Numbered from the stretch's first letter, positions 17,238 to 25,813 are shown. The stretch: 32,287 bases of DNA from Bacteroidia bacterium (GCA_030429835.1 JAUIGC010000018.1:1-32287), one strand, 5' to 3'. The notes: generated by a model from the letters alone, not told the origin. Translations and numbers: made by a program.

Positions 17238-17939
17238 ATGGAAGCATTGACCAAGGAGGATTTTTTGAATGGTCAAGTATTACTGATCGATAAGCCCCTA
17301 GGTTGGTCTTCTTTTCAGGCCGTGAACAAACTAAAATGGGCGATCAGAAAAAGATTCGGACTTAAAAAGATAAAAATAGGCCATGCTGGAACACTCGATC
17401 CGTTGGCCACTGGCCTTTTGATTATATGCACCGGAAAATTCACCAAAAAAATCCCGGACTATCAAGGTCAGACCAAAGAATATACCGGTACAATTACTTT
17501 GGGCAGCACTACGCCCTCCTTTGATTTGGAAACCGAAATAAACGAAAATTTCCCTACAGCGCATATTACCGAAGACCTGATTACTAGAACCACATCCCAA
17601 TTTCTAGGGGAAATTGAGCAGGCCCCTCCGGTCTTTTCAGCCATTAAAAAAGATGGAAAGCGTTTATACGAATATGCTAGGGAAGGCAAGGAGGTCACAG
17701 TCAAAAAAAGAAAAGTGCTTATCCATTCTTTTGAAATAACCGATATTAGATTCCCCGAAGTCGATTTTTTAATCTCCTGTAGCAAAGGGACTTACATACG
17801 ATCCATTGCCCACGATTTTGGAAAGGCCCTGGATTCGGGCGGGCACCTATCCAAGCTCAGAAGAACCAAAATAGGTGATTTTAACGTAAATATAGCCCAA
17901 GACCCTGAGGTCTTTTCGGAACGAATTTTGCAGAAATAG
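17238..17939 (+). CDS. truB: tRNA pseudouridine-55 synthase TruB
   Basis: TruB isomerises U55 in the T-loop of most tRNAs. The product (233 aa) contains the catalytic motif GHAGTLDPLATG with nucleophile Asp54, the IDKPLGWSSF motif at 17-26, and the late KGTYIRSIAHDFG segment. It is shorter at the C-terminus than the E. coli enzyme and lacks an obvious PUA domain, as is usual in this phylum. It starts 18 bp after uppP and is probably cotranscribed with it. ATG 17238 is well placed. Nothing unusual was seen. Confidence 0.95.
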   Translation: MEALTKEDFLNGQVLLIDKPLGWSSFQAVNKLKWAIRKRFGLKKIKIGHAGTLDPLATGLLIICTGKFTKKIPDYQGQTKEYTGTITLGSTTPSFDLETEINENFPTAHITEDLITRTTSQFLGEIEQAPPVFSAIKKDGKRLYEYAREGKEVTVKKRKVLIHSFEITDIRFPEVDFLISCSKGTYIRSIAHDFGKALDSGGHLSKLRRTKIGDFNVNIAQDPEVFSERILQK

Positions 17940-18016
17940 ATAAATCGGCACAATTTTATTAATTTCCCGTTCGTCGATTTGCTGTAATATTTTGAGAAAA
18001 TAAAGGTTATATACAC

Positions 18017-18742
18017 ATGAATCTCAACAGACAACAATTATCTTTTTTGATTACCCTTTTTTCCATGGGTATTGTTGTCTTGGTAGTATACAACATTCAC
18101 CTAGGTGGCCAAGCGGATGAAGAAGATGATTATGTCGTGGAAATGGTCCTAGAGGAACCCGAGGAGCTTACGGAGGAAGAGGAAAAGATTTTGGAAGAAC
18201 TTGCCAAGACAGAAGCTATAAAAAGTCATATGGCATTCAATGAAACGGCCAAACCCAGCTACGGTAGTCCAGAACCATTACAAACTTTGGAGGAAATCAT
18301 GGAGGAAAGGGCGATGGAAAACAACGGCGACATAGCCGAAAACCTTTTATCTGACGCCGATTTTGTGCAGCGAGTAAAGGAATTGGCCCAAAAAAGGGAG
18401 GAAAAGAAACAAATGTTAGGCGAAAAAGAGGCCCAGAAACAGGAATATACCAATAACCTGGCTGAAAGAAGAACCTCCGTTTCCTTTTCATTGGTCGATA
18501 GAAATGGATACCGTTTGCCTCCCCCCATTTACACCTGCATAGAAGGTGGAAAAGTGGTAATCAATATCGAGGTAAATAACCTTGGTCAAGTGATAGATGC
18601 CAGTTTTAATGAAAAAAGCTCGGGAACATCCAATGGATGTTTAGTAGACAATGCCATTGCCTATGCCTACAAAGCACAATTCAGCACTTCAGACAAAGCA
18701 TTGCAAAAAGGCACTATAACCTATCTATTTCAAGGAAAGTAA
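18017..18742 (+). CDS. Single-pass membrane protein with TonB-like C-terminus
   Basis: This 241-aa protein has an N-terminal transmembrane anchor (about 8-26). A very acidic linker follows (runs of E/D, residues about 34-66), then a charged coiled-coil-prone section (about 115-150). The C-terminal domain (about 160-241) resembles the TonB energy-transducer fold: PPPIYTC, KVVINIEVNNLGQV, and a final ITYLFQGK strand. It may transduce or sense force between inner and outer membrane, but lacks the proline-rich spacer of classical TonB. It follows truB by 77 bp and its end overlaps the convergent thioredoxin-like gene by 18 bp. The function is not established. Confidence 0.7.
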   Translation: MNLNRQQLSFLITLFSMGIVVLVVYNIHLGGQADEEDDYVVEMVLEEPEELTEEEEKILEELAKTEAIKSHMAFNETAKPSYGSPEPLQTLEEIMEERAMENNGDIAENLLSDADFVQRVKELAQKREEKKQMLGEKEAQKQEYTNNLAERRTSVSFSLVDRNGYRLPPPIYTCIEGGKVVINIEVNNLGQVIDASFNEKSSGTSNGCLVDNAIAYAYKAQFSTSDKALQKGTITYLFQGK

Positions 18743-19345
18743 GTGTAACAGATCCTGTAGTATACTCTGTCCCTTATCCTTGTTATACCAAATTTGAAGA
18801 CTTTCCCTAAACTCAGGTGTTAGGGCTCCATGCTCTTTTTTAAAGGCATCCACCAATTGGGTCGCTTCTGTTGATCGGGGACCCCAAGTTCCTAAAACCT
18901 TTTGAGTTTCTGGTTCAAGCTGTATGAGCTTAGGAATGGACATTGCACCCTTCGTTAAAAAATGTTGCATAAGTTCCGGATGTTCATCCCTTAAAATAAT
19001 CCTTAATGATATATTGGGATTAAGCTCGCTCATTTTGTGCATTACAGGTAGGGCTGGTGAGGCATCTCCACACCAACTTTCAGTCAAAACCAACCAATTT
19101 ACTTTAGACGGAAAGGATATTAAAGTATTCAAGGTGGCTTCCGAAAATTTAAGGATCTTGTCCCATCTCTTCATTCTCCGGTCATTTAGAAGCGTATAAT
19201 TTATATATGCTTCGGACTGTATGGTACCGGTTGATTTCCCTTCTCCTGCTAATTTTTCAACTAAACGTCGATATTCGGGATATGAAACACCTTTGGACCA
19301 GCTATCCCTTAATAAGTTTGACAATAGAGCTTCCTTAGTTTGCAT
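18725..19345 (-). CDS. Thioredoxin-like protein with single-cysteine WCGD motif
   Basis: The 206-aa protein contains a thioredoxin fold of the Thioredoxin_9 type (PF14595). It shows NWLVLTESWCGDASP at 83-97 and the cis-proline loop SIPKL at 136-140. The normal CxxC is CGDA here, so only one redox cysteine remains; this is the usual form of the family. No signal peptide is seen, so it is cytosolic. It lies 51 bp downstream of the TolC-type gene on the same strand with no terminator between, so it may be the last gene of the export operon. Its 3' end overlaps the TonB-like gene on the other strand. The partner is unknown. Confidence 0.8.
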   Translation of the reverse strand: MQTKEALLSNLLRDSWSKGVSYPEYRRLVEKLAGEGKSTGTIQSEAYINYTLLNDRRMKRWDKILKFSEATLNTLISFPSKVNWLVLTESWCGDASPALPVMHKMSELNPNISLRIILRDEHPELMQHFLTKGAMSIPKLIQLEPETQKVLGTWGPRSTEATQLVDAFKKEHGALTPEFRESLQIWYNKDKGQSILQDLLHLLSLK

Positions 19346-19396
19346 TGTATAATCGCTATTAAATAGTAGGGGTTAGTGGGCCATAATGAGTATACC

Positions 19397-20803
19397 TTAC
19401 AGGCTTTGGGGATTTACGGCCAAACTATTAAAAAGCTTCGCCTTGGCCGTATAATATTTGTTCTGGACGGCATTCTGCTTCAATATTGCATCTATGAGCT
19501 TGCTTTCCCTGGAATTGATAAGGAAAAGTGAACTCTCGCCAAAACTGAATTTCCGTTCCTCGGCGGTCAGCATTCTTTGGTAATTGGTAACGATATCCTG
19601 TATCAGTTGGTTCTGATTTTCAAAAGAATCCAATTCATTATAAATGGCCGTGACCTTATTTTGAATGGCCACTTCCGCATTGTCAAATTCCATTTGGGCA
19701 TCCAACAACTTTATTTTTGCCAATTTCAAATCGCCTCGTTCCTTCCTTAAGAACAGGGGCAATTGAAAAGTAACCCCTCCCTTATAATACTCTGTTTGAA
19801 AGGAATTTACAAATTCCGGGGTTTCTGTAAGTAGATTATACTCAACATCAATAGTGGGTAGAAGTTTGTTCGTCTTTAGCCTTTTATCCACTAAGAGTCC
19901 ATCCACCTTAAAACCCAGACTTTTGAGCTTTGGATGGTTTTCCAAGGAAAAACTGTCCAAAGGTTTGCCCAATATTTCAAAGGTTTGGTCTATTTCCATA
20001 TCCAAGTTTTCCTCGGGTACAACATTGGGTTGTAAGTTCACAGGAATATTCTCCCCTAACCAAAGAAAATTGGATAGCGCCATGGATTTATTCACCAGAT
20101 TGACCCTTGCCTGTTCCAAATCAAGAGCCCGGTTTTGAACGGCAATTTTGGCCTCCACGGTATCAATGGCAGCAATTTCCCCTGCAAGGGCACTTGTACG
20201 AATTCCCAAAAAGCGGATTTGTGCATTTTCCAGGAAATCGGAATACACTTTGCTATTTCTATAGGCCTGTAACCAATCAAAATAGGCCAGGGAAGCATCG
20301 AACAAAATCTGGTTCACCAATAAATCCCGGTCGGCTTTGCTCTGTTCCCTAAAGAATTTAGCTTTTTTGAGGGTGGCCATTCGCTCGTTGATCCAGGAAC
20401 CCCGTCCCAAGGACAAGGATACCCCGGCACTATAGAGTCCGTCCTCTGGAACCGATTCATCAGGATTAATAAAATCCCCCTCATTTTGCTCAAAGTTACC
20501 CTTTAGCTCTATACCGTACCAAGTGGGAATCTTGAACGTGGCATTAAGCCGGTCATAATACTCGGTCCCCTTAAAGTTCTTTCGCTTATAGTCAACATCT
20601 ATTTTTGGATCAAAACCTCCTCTTGCCTTAAGCAAATTTGCTTGGCCCGTGCTAAGGGCCAGTTCTGCTTGCTTGGCAATGGGATGAAATCGTTTTACAT
20701 AGCCAAGGTACTCGTTGAACTTGAGAACCAATGTATCTGTCTGTTGACCGTTGACCAAAAAACAGCTACAAAAGAGTAGGCTTAGAAAAAAATATTTGTT
20801 CAT
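19397..20803 (-). CDS. TolC-family outer membrane channel
   Basis: This outer membrane efflux protein (468 aa) has a signal peptide (about 1-20, ending VNGQ) and alternating helical segments typical of the TolC tunnel. An example is the ELALSTGQANLLKARGGFDP helix near residue 43, and long coiled helices occur around 160-240 and 380-440. It would form the exit duct of a tripartite exporter. The ATG at 20803 is 3 bp past the HlyD-type stop, so adaptor and channel are cotranscribed. The last strand of the operon, together with the thioredoxin-like gene downstream, shows no obvious terminator. Substrate unknown. Confidence 0.9.
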   Translation of the reverse strand: MNKYFFLSLLFCSCFLVNGQQTDTLVLKFNEYLGYVKRFHPIAKQAELALSTGQANLLKARGGFDPKIDVDYKRKNFKGTEYYDRLNATFKIPTWYGIELKGNFEQNEGDFINPDESVPEDGLYSAGVSLSLGRGSWINERMATLKKAKFFREQSKADRDLLVNQILFDASLAYFDWLQAYRNSKVYSDFLENAQIRFLGIRTSALAGEIAAIDTVEAKIAVQNRALDLEQARVNLVNKSMALSNFLWLGENIPVNLQPNVVPEENLDMEIDQTFEILGKPLDSFSLENHPKLKSLGFKVDGLLVDKRLKTNKLLPTIDVEYNLLTETPEFVNSFQTEYYKGGVTFQLPLFLRKERGDLKLAKIKLLDAQMEFDNAEVAIQNKVTAIYNELDSFENQNQLIQDIVTNYQRMLTAEERKFSFGESSLFLINSRESKLIDAILKQNAVQNKYYTAKAKLFNSLAVNPQSL

Positions 20804-20805
20804 AC

Positions 20806-22158
20806 CTATTTTTTGACCGGTTTATCTTGGGCTCCCTGTGGCTGGTAATAGTTTGGAGGGAATCCATTTAACTGTCTCCATAGTTCGAACCAAATGGGTA
20901 CATCCTCCAGCAGCGCTATCGTCCTAACACCAGAACCCACACGAATGGCATCTGGCCATGGATGGTCCTCCTCGTCAGGGGCCACTAGCACACGATATTT
21001 TCCATTGGGACTTATAAAGGTTTCTATGGCCACAACTTTACCCCCGTAGGTACCGTATGAGACATTAGGCCATCCGCTAAAAACGATTACTGGCCAACCA
21101 TCGAACTGAATCCTGATTTTTTCGCCCAAATGAATCAAGGGCAAATCTATAGGTTCAACAAAGGTCTCTACCGCCACGTCGTAGTCGGAGGGCATTATGC
21201 CCACCAAACGGTCGCCTTCCTTAAAGGTTTCCCCGATACCTGCCTGAATGGCCTTGTTGATAAAACCATTTTGTGGTGCACGGATGTAATACAAATCGTT
21301 CCGTATTTCATAATTGGACACCTCACTCTCCAGCTTATTGACCTGAGCCTCAGAATCAAATTGATTGGACTGGGCCGTAAACATATCACTTTGGGCTTTT
21401 GACACCTTATCGGTGTATTCAGCTTGCACCCTATTGATTTCCACCTCAGAATTGATAACCTCGTTCTTGGCCGCCAAAAGTTTATTTTCCTGCGATATCA
21501 ATTTTGCCTGTGCCTCTTGGAGTTTCATTCGTTTTTCCTCCACATCGGTAACCGCCTTTAATCCTTCATTTTCCAATTGTTCAGTACGGTTAAACTGTCT
21601 TTGGGCTATTAGAATATTTGTCTTGGCCGCCTCAAGGTCTATACTATCACTCTGTACCTTCAGTTTCGCCTGCATCAGTTTATTCTGTGCTTGCTGCAGT
21701 TTCAATTTGCGTTCATTGACCAAGGCCGCTATTTGAACATTTAATGCCTTAACCTTACCCTGGTATGAATTTACCGAGGCTTCCTTAGCTTTTAGCTGAT
21801 TGCCAGTTCTTTCGACAAGTCTAGGGTCAAAATATTCATTTTTAACCTCAGAAATATGCAAAATGGTATCCCCTTTTTTCACGTAATCCCCTTCCCTTAC
21901 ATACCACTTTTCTATTCTTCCAGGAATGGGTGATTGAATAGTCTGCGGACGTTGGTCCGGCGTCAATGTCGTCACGGAACCCGTCCCTGTTATGTTCTGG
22001 GTCCAAGGAAGAAAAAGAACAATAATACCTATAAGGGCAAAGGCTGCCAAAAACCTATTAAAATGCTTATAGTGTCGCTGATGAAATACTTTTTTAGCAG
22101 AAGTAAAGCGTTCCAGAGAAACCTTTTCATTAAGCTTGTTATGAGAGATATTCAACAT
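20806..22158 (-). CDS. HlyD-type membrane fusion protein
   Basis: The periplasmic adaptor bridges the inner-membrane exporter and the TolC channel. The 450-aa protein has a cytosolic N-terminal tail, a transmembrane helix (about 36-52), a biotinyl-lipoyl-like half domain (about 70-105, with SPIPGRIEKWYVREGDYVKK) and a long coiled-coil hairpin (about 118-285). The returning lipoyl half starts near YYIRAPQNGFI, followed by a beta-barrel domain. The architecture is that of type I secretion or bacteriocin-export adaptors. The ATG at 22158 lies 4 bp after the ABC gene's stop. No defect is seen, in contrast to the neighbouring ATPase. Confidence 0.9.
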   Translation of the reverse strand: MLNISHNKLNEKVSLERFTSAKKVFHQRHYKHFNRFLAAFALIGIIVLFLPWTQNITGTGSVTTLTPDQRPQTIQSPIPGRIEKWYVREGDYVKKGDTILHISEVKNEYFDPRLVERTGNQLKAKEASVNSYQGKVKALNVQIAALVNERKLKLQQAQNKLMQAKLKVQSDSIDLEAAKTNILIAQRQFNRTEQLENEGLKAVTDVEEKRMKLQEAQAKLISQENKLLAAKNEVINSEVEINRVQAEYTDKVSKAQSDMFTAQSNQFDSEAQVNKLESEVSNYEIRNDLYYIRAPQNGFINKAIQAGIGETFKEGDRLVGIMPSDYDVAVETFVEPIDLPLIHLGEKIRIQFDGWPVIVFSGWPNVSYGTYGGKVVAIETFISPNGKYRVLVAPDEEDHPWPDAIRVGSGVRTIALLEDVPIWFELWRQLNGFPPNYYQPQGAQDKPVKK

Positions 22159-22162
22159 GTCC

Positions 22163-23836
22163 TTACTTATTTATATCGTTCAACACCTTACCATTTTCCA
22201 TGGTGACCACTCTATTACAATATTGAGACCAGATTTCATTTTCACCAACGACTACTAGAGCCCAACCATTCTTGGGGTCCGTTAAAAAGCGTATAATCCT
22301 ATCTGCCTCTGCCCGGCCAAATTGATCAAGCGGATCTTTTAGAACCAAAAGCTTTGGTTTGTTGACAATACTTCTGGCCAGCACTATTTTTTTGGAAACG
22401 ATATATGGAATCTCCTTGCCTTCCGGGTATATAATGGTCTGCAATCCGTTGGGTTGTTCCTTTACAAAACCTGTAAGGCCTACATTTTCCAAGGCCCAAT
22501 AAATTTGTTCTTGGGAAATGGACTTATCTCCAAAGGTTATATTATCCAATATGGTGCCTTCAAATGGTGTTTCTTCGGACAGTGATTGACCAACGAAGGA
22601 TCGATAATAATTAAGATTTATGCCCTTCAACGAGGCATTATTGATATACACTCCGCCAGAATCGGGCTCCAAAATTCCGGCAATAACCCTTAATAGACTG
22701 GTCCTCCCAGAGTTCCTTCCCCCTTTAAGATGTATGAGACTATCTGGCTTTATGACTAAACTGATGCCATTCAACACTACTTTTCCGGTATCTGGAAGAC
22801 TGTAACGGACATCATCCAGTTCTACGGTAAACGATTCGCCTTCAGCAAAGGGTTTTTCCCCTTCCTGAGACTCCAATTCCTTATCTACGACCTGACCCAT
22901 TTTTTCCAATGAAGTAAGTAAGTCATAGAATGTCTCTAGACCCATAATTAACTTTTCAACGGAATTTATAACCAATAGAATAATAATCTCGGCAGCTACA
23001 AACTGACCTATATTCATCTCTTGGTTTAACACCAAAAGCCCACCTATTAAAAGTAGACCAGCTGTAACCAAAACTTTAAAACCGATCATTTGGATGAACT
23101 GAATCACGAGAATCCTAAAGTGTCCTTCCCTGGCATCCAAATACTGGGAAACAAGGGTATCGTTTTTATCAATGGCATGTGAGGTCTTACCGGAAAGCTT
23201 AAAACTTATAATGGACCTTGCAATTTCCTGCAACCAATGTGCTACCTTATATTTATTCTTGGATTCCTCTAGGCTTGTTTCCAGACCCTTTTTTGCCGTA
23301 AACTTGAACACCACATATATAAGTCCCAACAATAACATACCATAAATGATAAAGAAAGGGTGGTAGAAGGAAAGCAACAGCAACCCAAAGATAATTTGTA
23401 GCAAAGCCGCAGGAAAGTCTATCAATACCTTTGATAGGGATTTTTGTATGGTCAAAGTGTCAAAAAAACGGTTTGCCAGCTCCGGTGGATAGTAGTTGTA
23501 AAGCTCGCTCATTTTTATCTTAGGGAACCTGTAGGCAAATTCAAAAGAGGCCCTGGTAAATATTTTCTGTTGAAGATTTTCTATAATCCTTATTTGCATC
23601 AATTGCAAAATACCCACGAAAACCACCCCTAGGGTTACCAAAACTACCAATACGATCCATGAGGTACTGATCTGTGCTCCTTGTATCAAGTTGATAATAG
23701 CCTGTATTCCCAAAGGAAGCGACAGACTTACAAGTCCGGCGAAAATGGCATAATAAAAAATTTGAAAAACATCTCTTTTATCCAAACGCAACATGCCAAT
23801 AAGCCGCTGCCAAGTGGTCAATACTATTTTAGCCAT
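22163..23836 (-). CDS. ABC exporter with degenerate nucleotide-binding domain
   Basis: This 557-aa fusion has an ABC type 1 transmembrane domain (about 25-310, six hydrophobic segments) and a C-terminal ATPase-fold domain (about 335-557). The fold is recognisable, but its catalytic motifs are altered. The Walker A reads GGRNSGRT (372-379) with Arg378 in place of Lys. The LSGGQ signature position reads IPYIV (476-480). Walker B is LLVLKDP with Pro502 where the catalytic Glu belongs, and the H-loop His is absent (VVVGEN, 528-533). A Q-loop Gln (VGQS, 416-418) and an A-loop Tyr345 remain. The protein probably binds nucleotide weakly or not at all. It overlaps the TetR-like gene by 8 bp and precedes the HlyD and TolC genes, so it is the exporter of that operon. 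The frame is uninterrupted, which argues against a recent pseudogene. Confidence 0.88.
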   Translation of the reverse strand: MAKIVLTTWQRLIGMLRLDKRDVFQIFYYAIFAGLVSLSLPLGIQAIINLIQGAQISTSWIVLVVLVTLGVVFVGILQLMQIRIIENLQQKIFTRASFEFAYRFPKIKMSELYNYYPPELANRFFDTLTIQKSLSKVLIDFPAALLQIIFGLLLLSFYHPFFIIYGMLLLGLIYVVFKFTAKKGLETSLEESKNKYKVAHWLQEIARSIISFKLSGKTSHAIDKNDTLVSQYLDAREGHFRILVIQFIQMIGFKVLVTAGLLLIGGLLVLNQEMNIGQFVAAEIIILLVINSVEKLIMGLETFYDLLTSLEKMGQVVDKELESQEGEKPFAEGESFTVELDDVRYSLPDTGKVVLNGISLVIKPDSLIHLKGGRNSGRTSLLRVIAGILEPDSGGVYINNASLKGINLNYYRSFVGQSLSEETPFEGTILDNITFGDKSISQEQIYWALENVGLTGFVKEQPNGLQTIIYPEGKEIPYIVSKKIVLARSIVNKPKLLVLKDPLDQFGRAEADRIIRFLTDPKNGWALVVVGENEIWSQYCNRVVTMENGKVLNDINK

Positions 23837-24515
23837 TAAGGTTCTGATTTAGTACGTTGAAAACAAGATTGGTCAAATATTCCGTAGGAGTGACTTCACC
23901 ACCACATTCTGTCATGGAAGAAAAATGATCTTTGAGAAAATGTTGGTGCAAGGCACCACCTAAAATTGTACTCGCCAAACTGGAAGGATACTTATAGTTT
24001 GGGTTAAACTGTTTTATCATTTCGCTTAACCTCCGTGCCAATCTTTTGTAACTGGCAAAATACCCCTCCTTATCTTCCTCATCCACTTCCTTGGTAAGAT
24101 AGGACTTAGAATATTCGTTGATGACAATTTGGTTCAACAAAACTTCATTGATATGTGAAAAGTTGGAATCCTCGGTAATTTCCCTGCTAATCATGTATAT
24201 GGCCTTCGTCAATTTTTCCGTAGGCTGCGCAATATTATGTGTGGCGAAAACAAGTTGATATTCCATCCACCCCCAATACCAGGAAGTTAAGTATAGCAAG
24301 AGTTTGTGTTTGTTCTCAAAATAGCGATAAATGGAACTTTCGTTCGAACCGATTCTTTCCCCCAATTTTCTAAAATTAAACTTCTCAAAACCTAGTTCCC
24401 CCATCATAACGATACTCATTTTTACAATGGATTTTCCCAGTTCTGAAGATTCCGGATCTTTAACATACAATTTATCGTTAACACGAATTTTTACACCTTG
24501 AAAGAGCTCTTCCAT
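23829..24515 (-). CDS. TetR-like transcriptional regulator of the export operon
   Basis: The 228-aa protein has an N-terminal helix-turn-helix of TetR type (about residues 39-68: FNFRKLGERIGSNESSIYRY followed by FENKHKLL). A helical ligand and dimerisation domain follows. It is the first gene of the minus-strand export operon and overlaps the ABC gene by 8 bp, so its level is tied to that of the transporter. Its upstream region contains palindromic CAATA-centred sites that could be its operators, suggesting autorepression relieved by an export substrate. The ATG at 24515 leaves about 28 residues ahead of the helix-turn-helix, which is plausible. The ligand is unknown. Confidence 0.82.
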   Translation of the reverse strand: MEELFQGVKIRVNDKLYVKDPESSELGKSIVKMSIVMMGELGFEKFNFRKLGERIGSNESSIYRYFENKHKLLLYLTSWYWGWMEYQLVFATHNIAQPTEKLTKAIYMISREITEDSNFSHINEVLLNQIVINEYSKSYLTKEVDEEDKEGYFASYKRLARRLSEMIKQFNPNYKYPSSLASTILGGALHQHFLKDHFSSMTECGGEVTPTEYLTNLVFNVLNQNLNG

Positions 24516-24547
24516 CTCCTTATTTTATTAGTAAATACCCGCTAATA

Positions 24548-24564
24548 TAATAGCAATACTATTA
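24548..24564. promoter_or_regulatory. Candidate operator 1 (palindrome with CAATA centre)
   Basis: TAATAG (24548-24553), CAATA, CTATTA (24559-24564): perfect 6-bp arms around a 5-nt centre, 33 bp upstream of the TetR-like ATG. It shares CAATACTNTTA with two more sites nearby. The size fits TetR-family operators; binding is inferred. Confidence 0.5.
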
Positions 24565-24591
24565 ATTTTTAAAAGTTTAACTCTTTTTAAC

Positions 24592-24606
24592 AAAAGCAAT
24601 ACTTTT
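24592..24606. promoter_or_regulatory. Candidate operator 2 (palindrome with CAATA centre)
   Basis: AAAAG (24592-24596), CAATA, CTTTT (24602-24606): perfect 5-bp arms around the same centre as site 1. It overlaps a near -7 box on the minus strand (TGCTTTTG, one mismatch), where a repressor could block the operon promoter. Confidence 0.5.
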
Positions 24607-24623
24607 ATATTAATTTGATCTTT

Positions 24624-24631
24624 TATTTTTG
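24624..24631 (+). promoter_or_regulatory. Candidate -7 box facing the small secreted protein gene
   Basis: TATTTTTG matches TAnnTTTG exactly and lies between operator candidates 2 and 3. It would give a leader of about 125 nt for the gene at 24760. No clear -33 box was seen. Confidence 0.3.
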
Positions 24632-24642
24632 AATTGAAAGAT

Positions 24643-24653
24643 TAACAGTATTG
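24643..24653 (-). promoter_or_regulatory. Candidate operator 3 (third CAATACTNTTA copy)
   Basis: The minus strand reads CAATACTGTTA, continuing AATCTTT much like site 1 (ATTAATTTTT). Its dyad is imperfect, so it is weaker than sites 1 and 2. Confidence 0.35.
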
Positions 24654-24759
24654 ATTTTGAGGATATGATAATTTTTGAGGGTAAAATTCTCAACTATTTA
24701 TTTTCGAAGTCATTTTACTCTTTTAACAATCTATATATTAACCCTAAATTGATAGCAAA

Positions 24760-25137
24760 ATGAAAAATGTACTTTCTTTTTTAACATTATTTTTAATATC
24801 CTTTGCCGCTACCAGTCAAACTGATAAGGCCAATATTAAGGTTGGGGATATTTTTACCATACAGAAAACCACTAACCTTCCCTTTGACCATATTCATTTC
24901 CCAAGGGCAAATTTTATAATTAAGCGTGGAGGGGTGGCCAATTACCAAGCCCTTGACGATGTAAAGGTAAAAGTGGTCAAGGTATTGAATGATGACATGG
25001 TCAAACTTACATCGGTTAGTGGCAAAAAATTCTTTAACACCTATAAGTACGTTAATGCCGATATAAACAATGCTTTGGAAGACGGAGAATTACAGTTTCT
25101 AGATTTAAGAAACAAATCTACCGTTGCCACAAACTAA
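24760..25137 (+). CDS. Small secreted protein of unknown function
   Basis: The 125-aa product has a clear signal peptide (MKNVLSFLTLFLISFAATSQ, cleavage near residue 20). The mature domain of about 105 residues is rich in beta-strand-like alternation, for example VKVKVVKVLNDDMVKLTSV. It has no cysteine and no recognisable motif. The region GDIFTIQKTTNLPFDHIHFP is histidine- and proline-containing but not a known site. It is divergent from the TetR-regulated export operon and shares its regulatory region with three operator-like sites, so coregulation is possible. A hairpin terminator follows. I do not recognise the family; periplasmic or surface location is inferred from the signal peptide. 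Confidence 0.7.
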   Translation: MKNVLSFLTLFLISFAATSQTDKANIKVGDIFTIQKTTNLPFDHIHFPRANFIIKRGGVANYQALDDVKVKVVKVLNDDMVKLTSVSGKKFFNTYKYVNADINNALEDGELQFLDLRNKSTVATN

Positions 25138-25160
25138 AATCCTTGTCAAAAATTAAAACA

Positions 25161-25197
25161 AAATTCCCCTCACATAATAGTTGTGAAGGGAATTTTT
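25161..25197 (+). terminator. Rho-independent terminator
   Basis: AAATTCCC (25161-25168) pairs with GGGAATTT (25188-25195) and TCACA pairs with TTGTGA with one mismatch between, closing a loop of about 7 nt. T's follow to 25197. It ends the small secreted protein transcript. Confidence 0.75.
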
Positions 25198-25204
25198 ACA
25201 TTTG
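25197..25204 (+). promoter_or_regulatory. Candidate -7 box for tag
   Basis: TACATTTG matches TAnnTTTG and starts at the last base of the preceding terminator, 30 bp before the tag ATG. The -33 box is not clear. Confidence 0.4.
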
Positions 25205-25234
25205 TTCCTATTTGAATGTACTATCTTAACCCTT

Positions 25235-25813
25235 ATGGAATTGAACCAAAATAAATTAAAACGTTGTGGCTGGTGCTTAGGTGATTCCCTTTACGAGGCA
25301 TATCATGATACGGAATGGGGCGTACCCGTAAAAGACGACTCAAGCCTATTCGAATTTCTGATCTTGGAAACCTTTCAAGCTGGGTTAAGCTGGATAACCA
25401 TCCTAAGAAAACGGGAAAATTTTAGGGCTGCCTTTGACGATTTCGACTACAAAAAAATTGCCGACTACAAGCAAGAAAAAATTAACGCCCTTTTGAAGAA
25501 CGAGGGGATAATCAGAAATAAACTAAAGGTAAACGCAACGGTATCAAACGCCGCTGCCTTTATGGAAATTCAAAAAGAATTTGGAAGTTTTAGCAAATAC
25601 TTCTGGGCGTTTGTTGATGATTCCCCCATTAAAAACAGTATTTCCCACTACAAGGATGCTCCCGGAAACACCCCACTTTCGGACATCATCAGTAAAGACC
25701 TTAAAAAAAGAGGTTTCAAATTTGTTGGAAGTACCGTTGTCTATGCCATGATGCAGGCCACGGGGATGGTGAACGATCATGAAACAAGTTGTTTTAGATA
25801 TGAAGAAGTATAG
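25235..25813 (+). CDS. tag: DNA-3-methyladenine glycosylase I
   Basis: Tag removes 3-methyladenine from DNA, starting base excision repair of alkylation damage. The product (192 aa from ATG 25235) has the zinc-binding set of the family: Cys11 and His24 in RCGWCLGDSLYEAYHDTEWG, and His182 and Cys186 in NDHETSCF. The conserved ETFQAGLSW segment contributes the base-binding pocket. The longest frame begins at TTG 25202, but that lies in the promoter region, and the ATG matches the family start. Its last 14 bp overlap the next gene. Nothing unusual is seen in the enzyme. Confidence 0.95.
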   Translation: MELNQNKLKRCGWCLGDSLYEAYHDTEWGVPVKDDSSLFEFLILETFQAGLSWITILRKRENFRAAFDDFDYKKIADYKQEKINALLKNEGIIRNKLKVNATVSNAAAFMEIQKEFGSFSKYFWAFVDDSPIKNSISHYKDAPGNTPLSDIISKDLKKRGFKFVGSTVVYAMMQATGMVNDHETSCFRYEEV

